A stretch of DNA of 64,000 bases, taken from assembly GCF_016756395.1 (NCBI RefSeq), contig NZ_AP018365.1, positions 4,867,001 to 4,931,000 of the forward strand, in the 5' to 3' direction. The notes under the pieces were generated by a model. That model was given only the letters and a program-made list of their open reading frames with translations, did no database searches and was not told the origin of the DNA. How positions within the stretch are numbered: the stretch's first letter is position 1; every line of letters starts with the position of its first letter. Positions 1 to 8,042 of the stretch are shown here, in pieces. A program made the position numbers and the translations under genes. The stretch comes from Streptomyces sp. SN-593 (GTDB lineage Bacteria > Actinomycetota > Actinomycetes > Streptomycetales > Streptomycetaceae).

Positions 1-218
1 TAGAGGATGCCGGGTTCGATCCGGGTGTGGGCGGCGGCGGGACCGCCGGGGCGGCCGCCACCGGTGGTCCGGTCGTTCTGCGTGGTCATGCGGCCAGTCT
101 TTCCGCGGCGGCGGGGCGGCGCTGGCGGGAATCGGACGTCGCGTTCGCGCCGGGCGGCGGGAGCCGTGTTCCCGCGCGGGGGAGCACAGCCCGCCCGCGT
201 GTCCGGTCAACGGGATCA

Positions 219-426
219 CGGTGCGGCGGGGCCACGGTGCGGCGGGCTTACGGTGCGGCGGGATCACGGTGCGGCGGGATCACGGTGCAACGGGCTCGCG
301 GTGCCGCCGGGTTCCGGCGCTCCGGCCTTTCGGTGCGACAGGTCCACGGTGTCCCGGCCGCGCGGCACCACGACCCGACGGTGCAAGGGGCTCACCGCCC
401 GGCGGCCCGGCGGTGCCTGACGGCCT
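219..426. repeat. 16-bp-period GC-rich tandem array
   Basis: The hexamer CGGTGC or a one-to-three-base variant recurs every 16 bases from 219 to 411 (exact copies at 219, 235, 251, 267, 283, 299, 331, 379 and 411; degenerate copies at 315, 347, 363 and 395). The best unit is CGGTGCGGCGGGATCA. Because 16 is not a multiple of three the array opens all frames, which explains long spurious ORFs here. The array lies just beyond the 3' end of the leftward gene at 457-1662. I see no gene in bases 1-456. Confidence 0.75.
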
Positions 427-456
427 GACGGGCCCGGCGCGTCCGGGTGCGGTGCG

Positions 457-1662
457 TCAGGGGGCGGCGCCGTCGAGGAGGAAGTCGAGGAGGAAGGTGC
501 CGCCGGCCGCCTCGGCCAGTTCGGGACCGAAGAGCGCGCCGGGGGTGTGGGCGCCGGGCTTCGCCTCGCCGCGGGCGAGCCGGACGGCGACCTCGGCGGC
601 CACGCAGGTCGTGAAGCCCATGCCGTCGCCCGCCCGCAGCCACCCTTCGCGGATGCGGCCGTCGGCGTCCTGGACCACGGCCCGCGCCCAGGAGAACTCC
701 CGCTTCCGTGCGCTGTGTTCCACCTGGACCCGGGCGAAGCGGCGCTTCACCGCGGTGCCGATCGGCCGGCGGGCGAGCAGCAGGGCAGCGGCCGGCAGCA
801 CCGCCCGGACCGCCCGGCCGGACGGCATCATGCCGGACGCGGCGACGACGAACGGCGCACCGCTGGCGCGGCGGGCCGCCACCAGTTCGCCGGACGGTCC
901 GCCCGCGCCGTGGGCCGTCGAGCCGTCGGGCAGCGTGAACCGCTGGAAGTCGCCGCCGAGCCGGGCACGCACCAGCCGGCCTCCCTCGTAGCGCCGCCCG
1001 CCGACGGCGATCGCGTCCACGATGCTCGCCGCCAGGGCGGAGCCGATCGGACCGGGCTCGCCGTCGACCGCCGCCATCGCGTCGACCCTCACCCGCGCGG
1101 GGGCGGGCCGGCCCGCGCACATCTTCAGCACCACGCTCTCGGTCGCCAGGACGCCGAACCCGGCGCCGCTCACCAGGCAGCGGCCGTCGGCGGCGGCCTC
1201 GTCCTGCAACGCCAGCAGCCCCGTGACCGCGCGGAGTTCGTTGGCCAGGTCGAGGTAGTGGGTGCCCGGCGGGCACGCGCGGGCGATCGGCACCGCCGTC
1301 TCGGTGAACGGGCCGATCGTGTTGACCACCACGGCGTGCTCGGCGGCCGCGAGCCGCGCGGTGACGGCGGCGACTGCGGTGCCCGCCGGTGCGCGCCGGC
1401 GACCGCCACGGGTACCAGGGCCGCCACGGGCGCCTCGGCCGCGCCCCGCGCAGCCGGTCCCGCCCGGCAGGCCGCCGCCGTCCGTTCCGGCGGCCGGACC
1501 GACCACCACCGTCCGCGACGTCCCGCCGACCGACACGGCCACGTCGTCCAGCCGTGCCGCGTCCCGCCCCACCAGGACCAGCGGCGCGCCCGACGCCGCC
1601 AGCCGGCCGGCGATCGCGCGGCCGGTCCGTCCGGTCGCTCCCAGGACCCAGATCTCGTTCAT
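457..1662 (-). CDS. saccharopine dehydrogenase-like NAD(P)-binding protein
   Basis: The 401-aa product opens with a Rossmann fold: beta strand IWVLG then GATGRTG dinucleotide-binding loop (residues 8-14), then LVLVGRD. A second strand VVVNTIGPF (about residue 112) and the HYLDLANE segment are typical of the saccharopine dehydrogenase / trans-acting enoyl reductase family. The C-terminal half (EGGRLVRARLGG, PGALFGPEL) also resembles that family. Residues about 58-95 are an unusual Gly/Arg run where relatives carry ordinary helix-strand sequence, so a local compensated frameshift or low-complexity insertion is possible. The substrate is unknown. The gene stands alone, pointing left. Confidence 0.75.
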   Translation of the reverse strand: MNEIWVLGATGRTGRAIAGRLAASGAPLVLVGRDAARLDDVAVSVGGTSRTVVVGPAAGTDGGGLPGGTGCAGRGRGARGGPGTRGGRRRAPAGTAVAAVTARLAAAEHAVVVNTIGPFTETAVPIARACPPGTHYLDLANELRAVTGLLALQDEAAADGRCLVSGAGFGVLATESVVLKMCAGRPAPARVRVDAMAAVDGEPGPIGSALAASIVDAIAVGGRRYEGGRLVRARLGGDFQRFTLPDGSTAHGAGGPSGELVAARRASGAPFVVAASGMMPSGRAVRAVLPAAALLLARRPIGTAVKRRFARVQVEHSARKREFSWARAVVQDADGRIREGWLRAGDGMGFTTCVAAEVAVRLARGEAKPGAHTPGALFGPELAEAAGGTFLLDFLLDGAAP

Positions 1663-2245
1663 GGTCTCCGCCCGCTCCGCCGTACCGCCCGTTTCGCCCG
1701 TAGGGCCTGCTCCGCCGTACCGCCCGCACCGGCCGTCCCGCGCGCCGCGCCGTCAGGACCGGCCGACCCCTGCTGCCACCTTGCGGGAGCCCGCTGCCAC
1801 CGGTCCGGTGAATGTTCCGGGAGGCGCGTCCCGGTTCGCGCATCACCGCAGCTCACCGGCCATGGAGGTGCCGCGACGGCCACACCGCCCCGCTACGCCG
1901 AACTCATGACGGAACCGCCCGCCCCCGCCGGCGGCCCTGACCTGCGACGCGTCCGCCCCTCCGCCGCAGCCGAGCGCCGGGACCCCGGGCGGGCCGCGCC
2001 CCGACGTCGTGGCGATTCGCTGGAGGGCGTCGAGCCGGGCCGCGTGGTGCCGGCCGCATGGCCACCGCCTTCCGCACGTGCGGTGAAGCCCTGCCTACCG
2101 GTCCCGGAGCGGTGGGCCCGCGGGGCCCGGGCGCCCGCCCGTAGGGTGCGACGGCGGGTTCGCGCCGGCCGCGGGCCGTCGGCCGCCCGTGCCCCGGTCG
2201 ACGAGCCGACGCATCCGGACGGCGCCGCCGTCCGGGTACGGCGGC

Positions 2246-2272
2246 TGTCACAACCGCGGCCCCGGCGGTGTC
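2246..2272 (+). promoter_or_regulatory. candidate ECF41-type promoter
   Basis: TGTCACA at 2246-2252 is followed after 16 bases by TGTC at 2269-2272. ECF41 sigma factors are known to autoregulate from promoters with a TGTCACA -35 element and a CGTC-type -10 element at this spacing. The predicted start lies about 30 bases before the ATG at 2309. The rest of the 1663-2308 gap shows no convincing gene. Confidence 0.65.
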
Positions 2273-2308
2273 TTCATGCCGGACACACCGACATCCGAGG
2301 AGGCCACC

Positions 2309-2887
2309 ATGGCACCACGCGTACCGAAGGCACAGATCCCCGCCGCCCTGCGGGAGCAGATGACCGGGCAACTCGGCGCGGTGCCCGAGCCCGTCGAAGT
2401 GACCTGGCACAGCCCCGCGGTCGCCCGGGACAACCTGGAGTTCGGCAGTCGGGTGGGGCGGTGGGACGCGGCCGACGCGAGCCTGAAGTCGTTCGCCCAC
2501 ATGGCAGTCGCCGCGCGGGTCGGCTGCGGTTGGTGCCTGGACATCGGCTACTTCCAGGCGGACGGCCAGAACCTGGACCTGGCCAAGGCGAGCCAGGTGC
2601 CGCGCTGGCGCGAGGCGGACGTCTTCACGCCGCTGGAGCGCGACGTGCTGGAGTACGCCGAGGCCATGACGGCCCCCCCGCCGACCGTCAGCGACACGCT
2701 GTCCGCCCGCCTGCTCGACCGGCTCGGCCCGGCGGCACTGGTCGAACTCACCGCGGTCATCGCCTTCGCCAACCTCGCGACCAGGAGCAACACGGCGCTC
2801 GGCATCGAGTCGCAGGGCTACTCCGCCGCGTGCGCGGTTCCGCTCACGGCGGGCCCGCAGGCGTCCGGCGCCACTCCCGCGCGGTGA
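2309..2887 (+). CDS. carboxymuconolactone decarboxylase/AhpD-like protein
   Basis: The 192-aa product has the AhpD/carboxymuconolactone decarboxylase core with a redox-type CxxC (GCGWCLDIG, about residues 72-80) followed by helix-rich sequence ending VIAFANLATRSNTALGI. The start at 2309 is chosen because GAGGAGG lies just upstream; longer in-frame starts have no ribosome site. The family includes peroxide-reducing AhpD-type and ring-cleavage decarboxylases; which applies cannot be read. The gene is translationally coupled (4-base overlap) to the following ECF41 sigma factor, which is the classic ECF41 neighbour arrangement, so it is probably part of that factor's regulon. Confidence 0.85.
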   Translation: MAPRVPKAQIPAALREQMTGQLGAVPEPVEVTWHSPAVARDNLEFGSRVGRWDAADASLKSFAHMAVAARVGCGWCLDIGYFQADGQNLDLAKASQVPRWREADVFTPLERDVLEYAEAMTAPPPTVSDTLSARLLDRLGPAALVELTAVIAFANLATRSNTALGIESQGYSAACAVPLTAGPQASGATPAR

Positions 2888-3753
2888 CCGCTGACCCGTT
2901 CGCCGCCCACCGCGGCCTGCTGTTCACCGTCGCGTACGAGATGCTCGGTTCCGCGGCCGACGCGGAGGACGTGCTCCAGGAGTCGTGGCTGCGGTGGGCC
3001 GGCGTGGACCGGGCGCAGGTCCGCGATGCGCGGGCCTACCTCGTCCGGCTCGTGACGCGGCAGGCGCTCAACCGCTTGCGCACGCTGGCGCGCCGGCGCG
3101 AGGAGTACGTCGGCGCGTGGCTGCCCGAGCCCCTGCTGACCGCCCCCGACATCGCCGACGACGTGGTCCTCGCGGAGGGCGTCTCGATGGCGGTGCTGAC
3201 CGTGCTGGAGACGCTCGGCCCGGCCGAGCGGGCGGTGTTCGTGCTCCGTGAGGTCTTCGAGCTGCCCTACGGGGAGATTGCCGCGGCGGTCGGGAAGCCG
3301 GCCGCCACCGTACGGCAGATCGCGCGCCGGGCCCGCGCGCACGTGGCGGCCCGCCGGCCGCGGGTCCGGGTCGGCCGGTCGGAGCAACAGGCCGTGGTGG
3401 AACGGTTCATGGCCGCACTGCGCACCGGTCGGCTTGAGGAGCTGATGGCGGTCCTCGCGCCCGACGTGGTGATGATCGCCGACGGTGGCGGTGTCGCGGC
3501 CGCCGCGCTCGCGCCGGTCCGCGGCGCCGAGTCGGTCGCGGCGCTTCTCGCCCGCGCCCACCGGGCGGCGGCCGGGTTCAGCGCGGCGACCGTCTGGCTC
3601 AACGGCGCGCCCGCGGGCCGCGTCGAGGTCGGCGGCGAACCGGCCGCCCTCGGCCTGGTGGTGGAGGAGGGACGGGTCACCCGGATCTACGCGGTGCGCA
3701 ACCCGAGGAAGTTGACGCGGCTGGACGAACCGGCGGAGCTGAGCCGGCGGTGA
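2884..3753 (+). CDS. ECF41-family RNA polymerase sigma factor (SigJ-like)
   Basis: The 289-aa protein starts at a GTG inside the stop of the upstream gene. Region 2 (SAADAEDVLQESWLRW) and region 4 (LGPAERAVFVLREVF, ELPYGEIAAAVGKP) are intact. A SnoaL-like C-terminal extension follows. Three ECF41 signatures are visible: WLPEPL in the linker between regions 2 and 4, DGGG in the SnoaL-like domain, and NPRKL near the C-terminus (consensus NPDKL). In this family the fused C-terminal domain controls activity in place of a separate anti-sigma factor. A matching promoter lies at 2246-2272, implying autoregulation. Confidence 0.92.
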   Translation: MTADPFAAHRGLLFTVAYEMLGSAADAEDVLQESWLRWAGVDRAQVRDARAYLVRLVTRQALNRLRTLARRREEYVGAWLPEPLLTAPDIADDVVLAEGVSMAVLTVLETLGPAERAVFVLREVFELPYGEIAAAVGKPAATVRQIARRARAHVAARRPRVRVGRSEQQAVVERFMAALRTGRLEELMAVLAPDVVMIADGGGVAAAALAPVRGAESVAALLARAHRAAAGFSAATVWLNGAPAGRVEVGGEPAALGLVVEEGRVTRIYAVRNPRKLTRLDEPAELSRR

Positions 3754-3969
3754 GGGCGGGGACGGGGCCTGGGGCATGGGGCCAGGGGGCGGACCCGGGC
3801 CCCGGGCAGGACCAGGATGGCCGCCCGGCCCCGGTCCGGGCGGCGCTGGGCACCGTCCTGTCCGGGCTCGGACCGTCTTCCCACCCCTTCCGGGCCGCTG
3901 TTCGGGTCGTCGCCGGGATCGAACCCGGCGCCGCGCGGAGGCCCGTACCGCGGAGGCACCGCGCCACCC

Positions 3970-4225
3970 GACCGGGCGACGCGTACGGTCCGCGCCGCTG
4001 TGAACGCCCGCAGCCGCGCTGGTCCCAGCGGTGGACGGCGAACCGGTCCGCCAGCAGCCCGGCGAGGCCGCCGAGGAAGTCCCACAGCCCCGGCCCGCCG
4101 TGGCAGAGCAGCACCGGAGCCTCCGCGCCGGCGCGGGTCGCCCACAGCCGGGTCCCGTCGTCGGCCACCACCGTCTCGTCCGCGCCCATCCGCCCACTGC
4201 GCCGGCCTCCCGGGTCGGTTGTCAC
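3970..4225 (-). pseudogene. truncated alpha/beta hydrolase (proline iminopeptidase-like) fragment
   Basis: From the start at 4225 the reading frame encodes about 85 residues typical of the N-terminus of proline iminopeptidase-like hydrolases: VADDGTRLWATRAG, the oxyanion HGGPG motif, then WDQRGCGRS. After that the frame stays open to 3677 but becomes Pro/Arg/Gly-rich with no nucleophile-elbow GxSxG, acid or histidine. Family members are roughly 280-300 aa, so the gene has lost its 3' two thirds, by deletion or early frameshift. The 3' boundary given is approximate. Confidence 0.65.
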
Positions 4226-4334
4226 GGCGGCGCCGAGGTCCGGGCAGTGAGGGGGCAGGGGGCGGGGCGGGAGTTCTCAGGAGAGGACGGGCGGGGCGGG
4301 CGCGGGCGGAGGGAGGCCGGGCGGGGCCGCGGGG

Positions 4335-5033
4335 TCAGGCGAGGGACGCGACGAGGTCGGCGACATCCTGCGGCCGGGACAGGAACGGGTGGTGGCCGGC
4401 GGCCAGTTCGACCACCTCGTCCGCGCGGCGGGCGAACGCGCGCTGTGCCTCCGCCGGGGTGCCCCGGTCGTCGGCGCACAGCAGGTACGTCGTCGGCAGG
4501 TCGTGCCACGCCGCCGCGCGGACGGGCTGCCCGGTCACCGACAGGGTCTGCCGGGCCAGCCGGGTGGCCGCCGCGCGGGCGACGTCGGGCGGGCAGTCCT
4601 GGACGAACGTGTCGGCGAACAGCTCCGGCCTGGCGCCGAACGTCCCGCCCTCGGGGTCGAAGTCCAGGAACGGCGGCGGTACCGGCGCGCCGAACGTCGA
4701 CAGCGACTCCCCGGGCTCGGGCAGGTAGCTCGACACCAGCACCAGGTGCCGGACCGACTCGACGCCCGCCGCGGCCTCGGCGGCCACGATGCCCCCGTAG
4801 CTGTGGGCCACGACCACGGCCGGCTCGTCGGTCGCGGTCAGCGCCGTCCGCACCGAGGCGACGTCCTCGCGCAGCCCGGGGCCCCGCGGCCCGGCCGGCC
4901 GGTCGCCCTCGCCGCAGCTCGGCAGTGCCGGTGCCGCGCTCCCGACACCGCGCTCCCGCAGGGCCGCGGCGGCCCGGTGCCACCACCACGACCCGTCGCG
5001 GACACACGCTCCGTGTACGAAGACGACGCGCAT
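4335..5033 (-). CDS. alpha/beta hydrolase
   Basis: The 232-aa product is a compact hydrolase: VFVHGACVRDGSWW (oxyanion region), the nucleophile elbow AHSYGG near residue 75, a conserved Asp in the LLCADDRGTP strand and a terminal catalytic His in AAGHHPFLSRP. This set is typical of the salicylate-esterase/hydroxynitrile-lyase-like family of small actinobacterial hydrolases. The ATG at 5033 is chosen because AGGAGGAAGAG immediately precedes it. It is transcribed divergently from a TetR gene 99 bases away, which probably represses it. Confidence 0.88.
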   Translation of the reverse strand: MRVVFVHGACVRDGSWWWHRAAAALRERGVGSAAPALPSCGEGDRPAGPRGPGLREDVASVRTALTATDEPAVVVAHSYGGIVAAEAAAGVESVRHLVLVSSYLPEPGESLSTFGAPVPPPFLDFDPEGGTFGARPELFADTFVQDCPPDVARAAATRLARQTLSVTGQPVRAAAWHDLPTTYLLCADDRGTPAEAQRAFARRADEVVELAAGHHPFLSRPQDVADLVASLA

Positions 5034-5100
5034 CTCTTCCTCCTGACCAGGCGTTCCGCCTCCCGTGGCGCCGGTGTCCCGGCCCCTGCCCCCACGGTAG

Positions 5101-5118
5101 ACGTAGTGGGGATTACGT
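5101..5118. promoter_or_regulatory. candidate TetR operator
   Basis: ACGTA at 5101-5105 and TACGT at 5114-5118 form an inverted repeat with an 8-base spacer in the gap between the divergent hydrolase and TetR genes, 15 bases before the TetR GTG start. The length and placement suit a TetR dimer site. Confidence 0.5.
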
Positions 5119-5132
5119 GAAAAAGTGCGGCG

Positions 5133-5780
5133 GTGGGACGGCACAAGCAGCCCGAGATCCGCGACCGCATCCTCGACGCCTGCGCCGACCACGCGCTCGC
5201 GCACGGGCTGCCGGACCGCTTGGAACCCCTGGCGAGGGCGTCCGGCACCTCGACGCGGATGCTGATCTACCACTTCGGCACCCGCGACGCGCTGCTGCGG
5301 GAGACGCTGGCGCGGGCGCGCAGCCGCCAGCGCGACTTCTTCGGCGGGCTGGTCGCCCCGCGACCCGGCGAGCCCTACCCGGACACCCTGCGGCGGGCCT
5401 GGCGGGAGATGACCGGCCCCGCCGGGCGCCCGTACCTCCGCGTGTTCGGCCGGCTCCGCGAGGACGCCGGGCAGCGGCTCTGGCCCGGGTTCCGCCGCGA
5501 GGCCACCACGGACTGGCTGCGGCCGCTGGAGGAGGGGATGCGGAGCATCGGCCGTCCCGAACTCGGCACCCTCGTCCTCGCGGTCGTCCGCGGTCTCGTC
5601 ATGGACATCGAGGCGACCGGCGACGTCGCCCGCGCCGACCGCGCCTTCGACCACTTCCTCGCGTCCCTCACAGCCCTCCCCGCCCCCGTCACAGCCCCCG
5701 TCGCCGTCACCGCCCCTGCGCACCCGCCCGGCGGGGAAGCCCCCGGCCCCCACCCGCCCCGCCGACCCGGCGCCCGCTGA
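5133..5780 (+). CDS. TetR family transcriptional regulator
   Basis: The 215-aa product has an N-terminal TetR helix-turn-helix: IRDRILDACADHALAHG, then LEPLARASGTSTRMLIYHFGTRDALLRETL (residues about 8-52; the usual 'YYHFxxKexL' motif reads IYHFGTRDAL). The C-terminal ligand domain is followed by a 45-residue Pro/Ala-rich tail. It starts at GTG and diverges from the hydrolase gene, so it probably regulates that gene and itself through the palindrome at 5101-5118. The ligand is unknown. Confidence 0.9.
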   Translation: MGRHKQPEIRDRILDACADHALAHGLPDRLEPLARASGTSTRMLIYHFGTRDALLRETLARARSRQRDFFGGLVAPRPGEPYPDTLRRAWREMTGPAGRPYLRVFGRLREDAGQRLWPGFRREATTDWLRPLEEGMRSIGRPELGTLVLAVVRGLVMDIEATGDVARADRAFDHFLASLTALPAPVTAPVAVTAPAHPPGGEAPGPHPPRRPGAR

Positions 5781-5896
5781 CCTGACCCTGGCCGGAGGCG
5801 CTCGCCGAGCACGATGGCCGGGGATCGCCCGTCTTCGTGTGGACACGGGGAGGTTCACCGTGACGTGCTCCGAGCACATCGCGGCGGGACGGACTG

Positions 5897-6808
5897 CTAC
5901 GTATGACGTGCGCTCATCCTGAGCGCGAGTTCTCGTGCGTGGTCGGCTGCTGCCGGTCCACGGTTCGGGTCGGGGGCCTCGGACAGGAAGACGAGGGCCA
6001 GCATCAGTGCGGCGTCCAGGCGGCCCACGGACAAGGACGGATCGCTGTCGGGCGGAACCGTGGCCGTCCTCGCGTATCCGCTGCGGACCGCAGCCACGTC
6101 GAGCTCGTTCTCCGGGTACCGGGCGTACTCGACCAGGCGCCCGAACTCCAGCGAGGGAGATCCCAACAGCGCGTTCGACCAGTCCAGCAGGGCGACGGCG
6201 CGTCCCTGCCGGCGCCGGATGTTGTCACTCCGGACGTCGAGGTGGAGGAGGCTGTCCTCGGTGAGGCCGGCGAGTCGTCCGGCGATGAGGGACGCGTCCG
6301 GCGGACCGGGCCAGTCGTCGACGAGGTGGCCGATCTCGGCCCAACGGCGCCTGATGCGTGCGGTGATCGCGCTCGCCGTGGGCACACCCTCCGACGCGAC
6401 GAGCTTCAGTCCCGGCGGCGGCACCTGATGGAGCCGTGCGAGCAGCTTCCCGAGCGCGAACGAGTCGAGGTCCGACCCGTCATCGGGGACGTACGCGGAC
6501 AGCAGGACGTCAGGGGAGGCCGGCTCGTCCGCCAGGACGAGCTCCCTGGCCTCCGCGACCGGTAGACCGTGGGCGGCCAGATGCCTCGCGATCTCGTACT
6601 CCTGGAGGAGCAGAGCCCGGGTGTCCACCTGGGGGTCGTTGGCGTTCGAGTCGAATCGCCGGTGCGCGAGACGTACCGCGACGGGCTGCCCGTCGCGCCC
6701 CTGTGCCCGGTAGACGGAGAATTCCAGTCCCCTGCCGGCCGGTTCCAGGCTGCTCAGGCCCCACCGTTCGGCCAGGCTGTCCAACTCGGTGGATCGCTCA
6801 CTCATCAT
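5897..6808 (-). CDS. APH-fold kinase (aminoglycoside phosphotransferase family)
   Basis: The 303-aa protein has the APH/choline-kinase fold. It shows GRGLEFSVYRA (nucleotide loop), VAVRLAHRRF (conserved strand), the catalytic HLDVRSDNI segment (pattern HxDxxxxN) and the metal-binding LLDWSNA segment. This is the last gene of the operon starting near 17.7 kb; its ATG overlaps the end of the transporter gene, with GAAGG just upstream. In this setting it may phosphorylate a pathway intermediate, or the product or its target as self-protection; sequence alone does not decide. The bases 5781-5896 between it and the convergent TetR gene hold nothing I recognise. Confidence 0.85.
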   Translation of the reverse strand: MMSERSTELDSLAERWGLSSLEPAGRGLEFSVYRAQGRDGQPVAVRLAHRRFDSNANDPQVDTRALLLQEYEIARHLAAHGLPVAEARELVLADEPASPDVLLSAYVPDDGSDLDSFALGKLLARLHQVPPPGLKLVASEGVPTASAITARIRRRWAEIGHLVDDWPGPPDASLIAGRLAGLTEDSLLHLDVRSDNIRRRQGRAVALLDWSNALLGSPSLEFGRLVEYARYPENELDVAAVRSGYARTATVPPDSDPSLSVGRLDAALMLALVFLSEAPDPNRGPAAADHARELALRMSARHT

Positions 6809-8042
6809 GTGCACCTTCGGGGGTCAAGCGGGTGTCGGTGAGTCTGCTGTCCCTCGACAGCGTGAAAGCGACGGGCAGGCACATCACCAGTGTGACCGCA
6901 CCGCCGACCGCGAAGGCCGTCCGCGGTCCCGCTGACGTGCTCAGCCAGCCGAACGCCAGCGCGCCGAGGGGCATCGTCCCCCAGGCGAACAGCCGGTACA
7001 CGCCGGTCGTCCGGCCGAGGAGGCGATCCGGGATGAGTTCCTGCCGCAGGGAGACCGCCACGACGTTCCAGACCATGAGGCCGAACCCGGCGGCGCAGTA
7101 TCCGGCGGTGACCGCGTACACGCTGTCGGTTGCCGCCACCGCCAGACCTCCGACACCCATGAGGGCCAGGTTCCCGATCAGGGTGGGGACCCGGCCCACC
7201 GCTGCGGCCATGCGGCTCGCAGCCAGACTGCCGACCACGCCCCCGGCGGCTCCGGCGGCCAGCAATGCCCCGTACGCGGCGTCCGGAAGCTCCAGCACGT
7301 CGCGCACCAGGATGACGAAGACGGCGATCTGTCCGAGGTACACGGCGTTGATGACACCCGCGGAGAGAGTCAGGGCGCGCAGCAGAGGGTCACGCAGCAC
7401 GTGGACCAGACCCTCGCGGATGTCGGTCAGGAGCCGGGGCCCGGCCGCGGACCGCTCGGGCCGCGGCACACGAACGGCGGTCAGCAGCGCTGCGGACATC
7501 AGGAAGGAGAGTGCGTCGAACAGGAGGGGAATCGCCCTGCCCACCACGAAGAGCACACCGCCGAGCACTTGTCCCAGCAGATCGCGGCCCACGGTCTGGA
7601 CCGCGAAGAGTCGGCCGTTCGCCGCCTCCAACCTCTCCTTGGGAACGACGCTCGGCAGCAGCGCGAAGGACGCGCAGTCGAACAGCACCTCCCCGATGCC
7701 CAGCAGGAACGCCGCGGTCGTCAGGGGCCAGAACGTCAGCCGGCCGCAGGCGAGCAGCACTGCGGTGACGATCAGCGTCAGGGCGCGCAGCAGGTCGGCG
7801 ACGACCATCAGGCGACCGCGCTCGAACCGGTCGGCATACGCCCCTGCCGGCAGGCCGAACAGCAGCCAGGGCACCGTCGTGGCCGCGGTGACCGCGGACA
7901 CCTGGAACGCGTCGTGCAGCAGCGCGGCGGACAGCAGCGGAAGGGCGGCGAAACGCATGCCGTCGCCGACCGCCGACGCACCCGCGGCACCGATCACCCG
8001 GTGATAGCCGGAACTGAAGCGGAAGGCGGTGGGTGCGCTCAC
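6798..8042 (-). CDS. MFS transporter (EntS/MFS_3-like exporter)
   Basis: The 414-aa product shows about 12 hydrophobic segments. It has the MFS loop-2/3 signature GLPAGAYADRFERGRLM and the repeated LLFGLPAG and FGLMVWNVVAVSLRQELIPDRLLGR segments typical of enterobactin-exporter-like MFS_3 proteins. The GTG start at 8042 overlaps the stop of the upstream LanB-like gene by 4 bases, so the two are coupled. It lies between biosynthetic enzymes and the kinase and probably exports the pathway product. Starts further upstream lie inside the LanB gene. Confidence 0.88.
   Translation of the reverse strand: MSAPTAFRFSSGYHRVIGAAGASAVGDGMRFAALPLLSAALLHDAFQVSAVTAATTVPWLLFGLPAGAYADRFERGRLMVVADLLRALTLIVTAVLLACGRLTFWPLTTAAFLLGIGEVLFDCASFALLPSVVPKERLEAANGRLFAVQTVGRDLLGQVLGGVLFVVGRAIPLLFDALSFLMSAALLTAVRVPRPERSAAGPRLLTDIREGLVHVLRDPLLRALTLSAGVINAVYLGQIAVFVILVRDVLELPDAAYGALLAAGAAGGVVGSLAASRMAAAVGRVPTLIGNLALMGVGGLAVAATDSVYAVTAGYCAAGFGLMVWNVVAVSLRQELIPDRLLGRTTGVYRLFAWGTMPLGALAFGWLSTSAGPRTAFAVGGAVTLVMCLPVAFTLSRDSRLTDTRLTPEGAHDE

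Noticed and set aside
547..2883. Long rightward open frame in front of the sigma factor, and other overlapping frames over 1-2300.
   Set aside because: It is the antisense of the saccharopine-dehydrogenase-like gene plus GC-driven open sequence; the real sigma start is GTG 2884.
3905..3930. GGGTTCGATCCC-like sequence (minus strand) resembling a tRNA T arm; a similar word at 10-25.
   Set aside because: The loop is one base short of a T loop and no acceptor, D or anticodon arms can be built around either copy.
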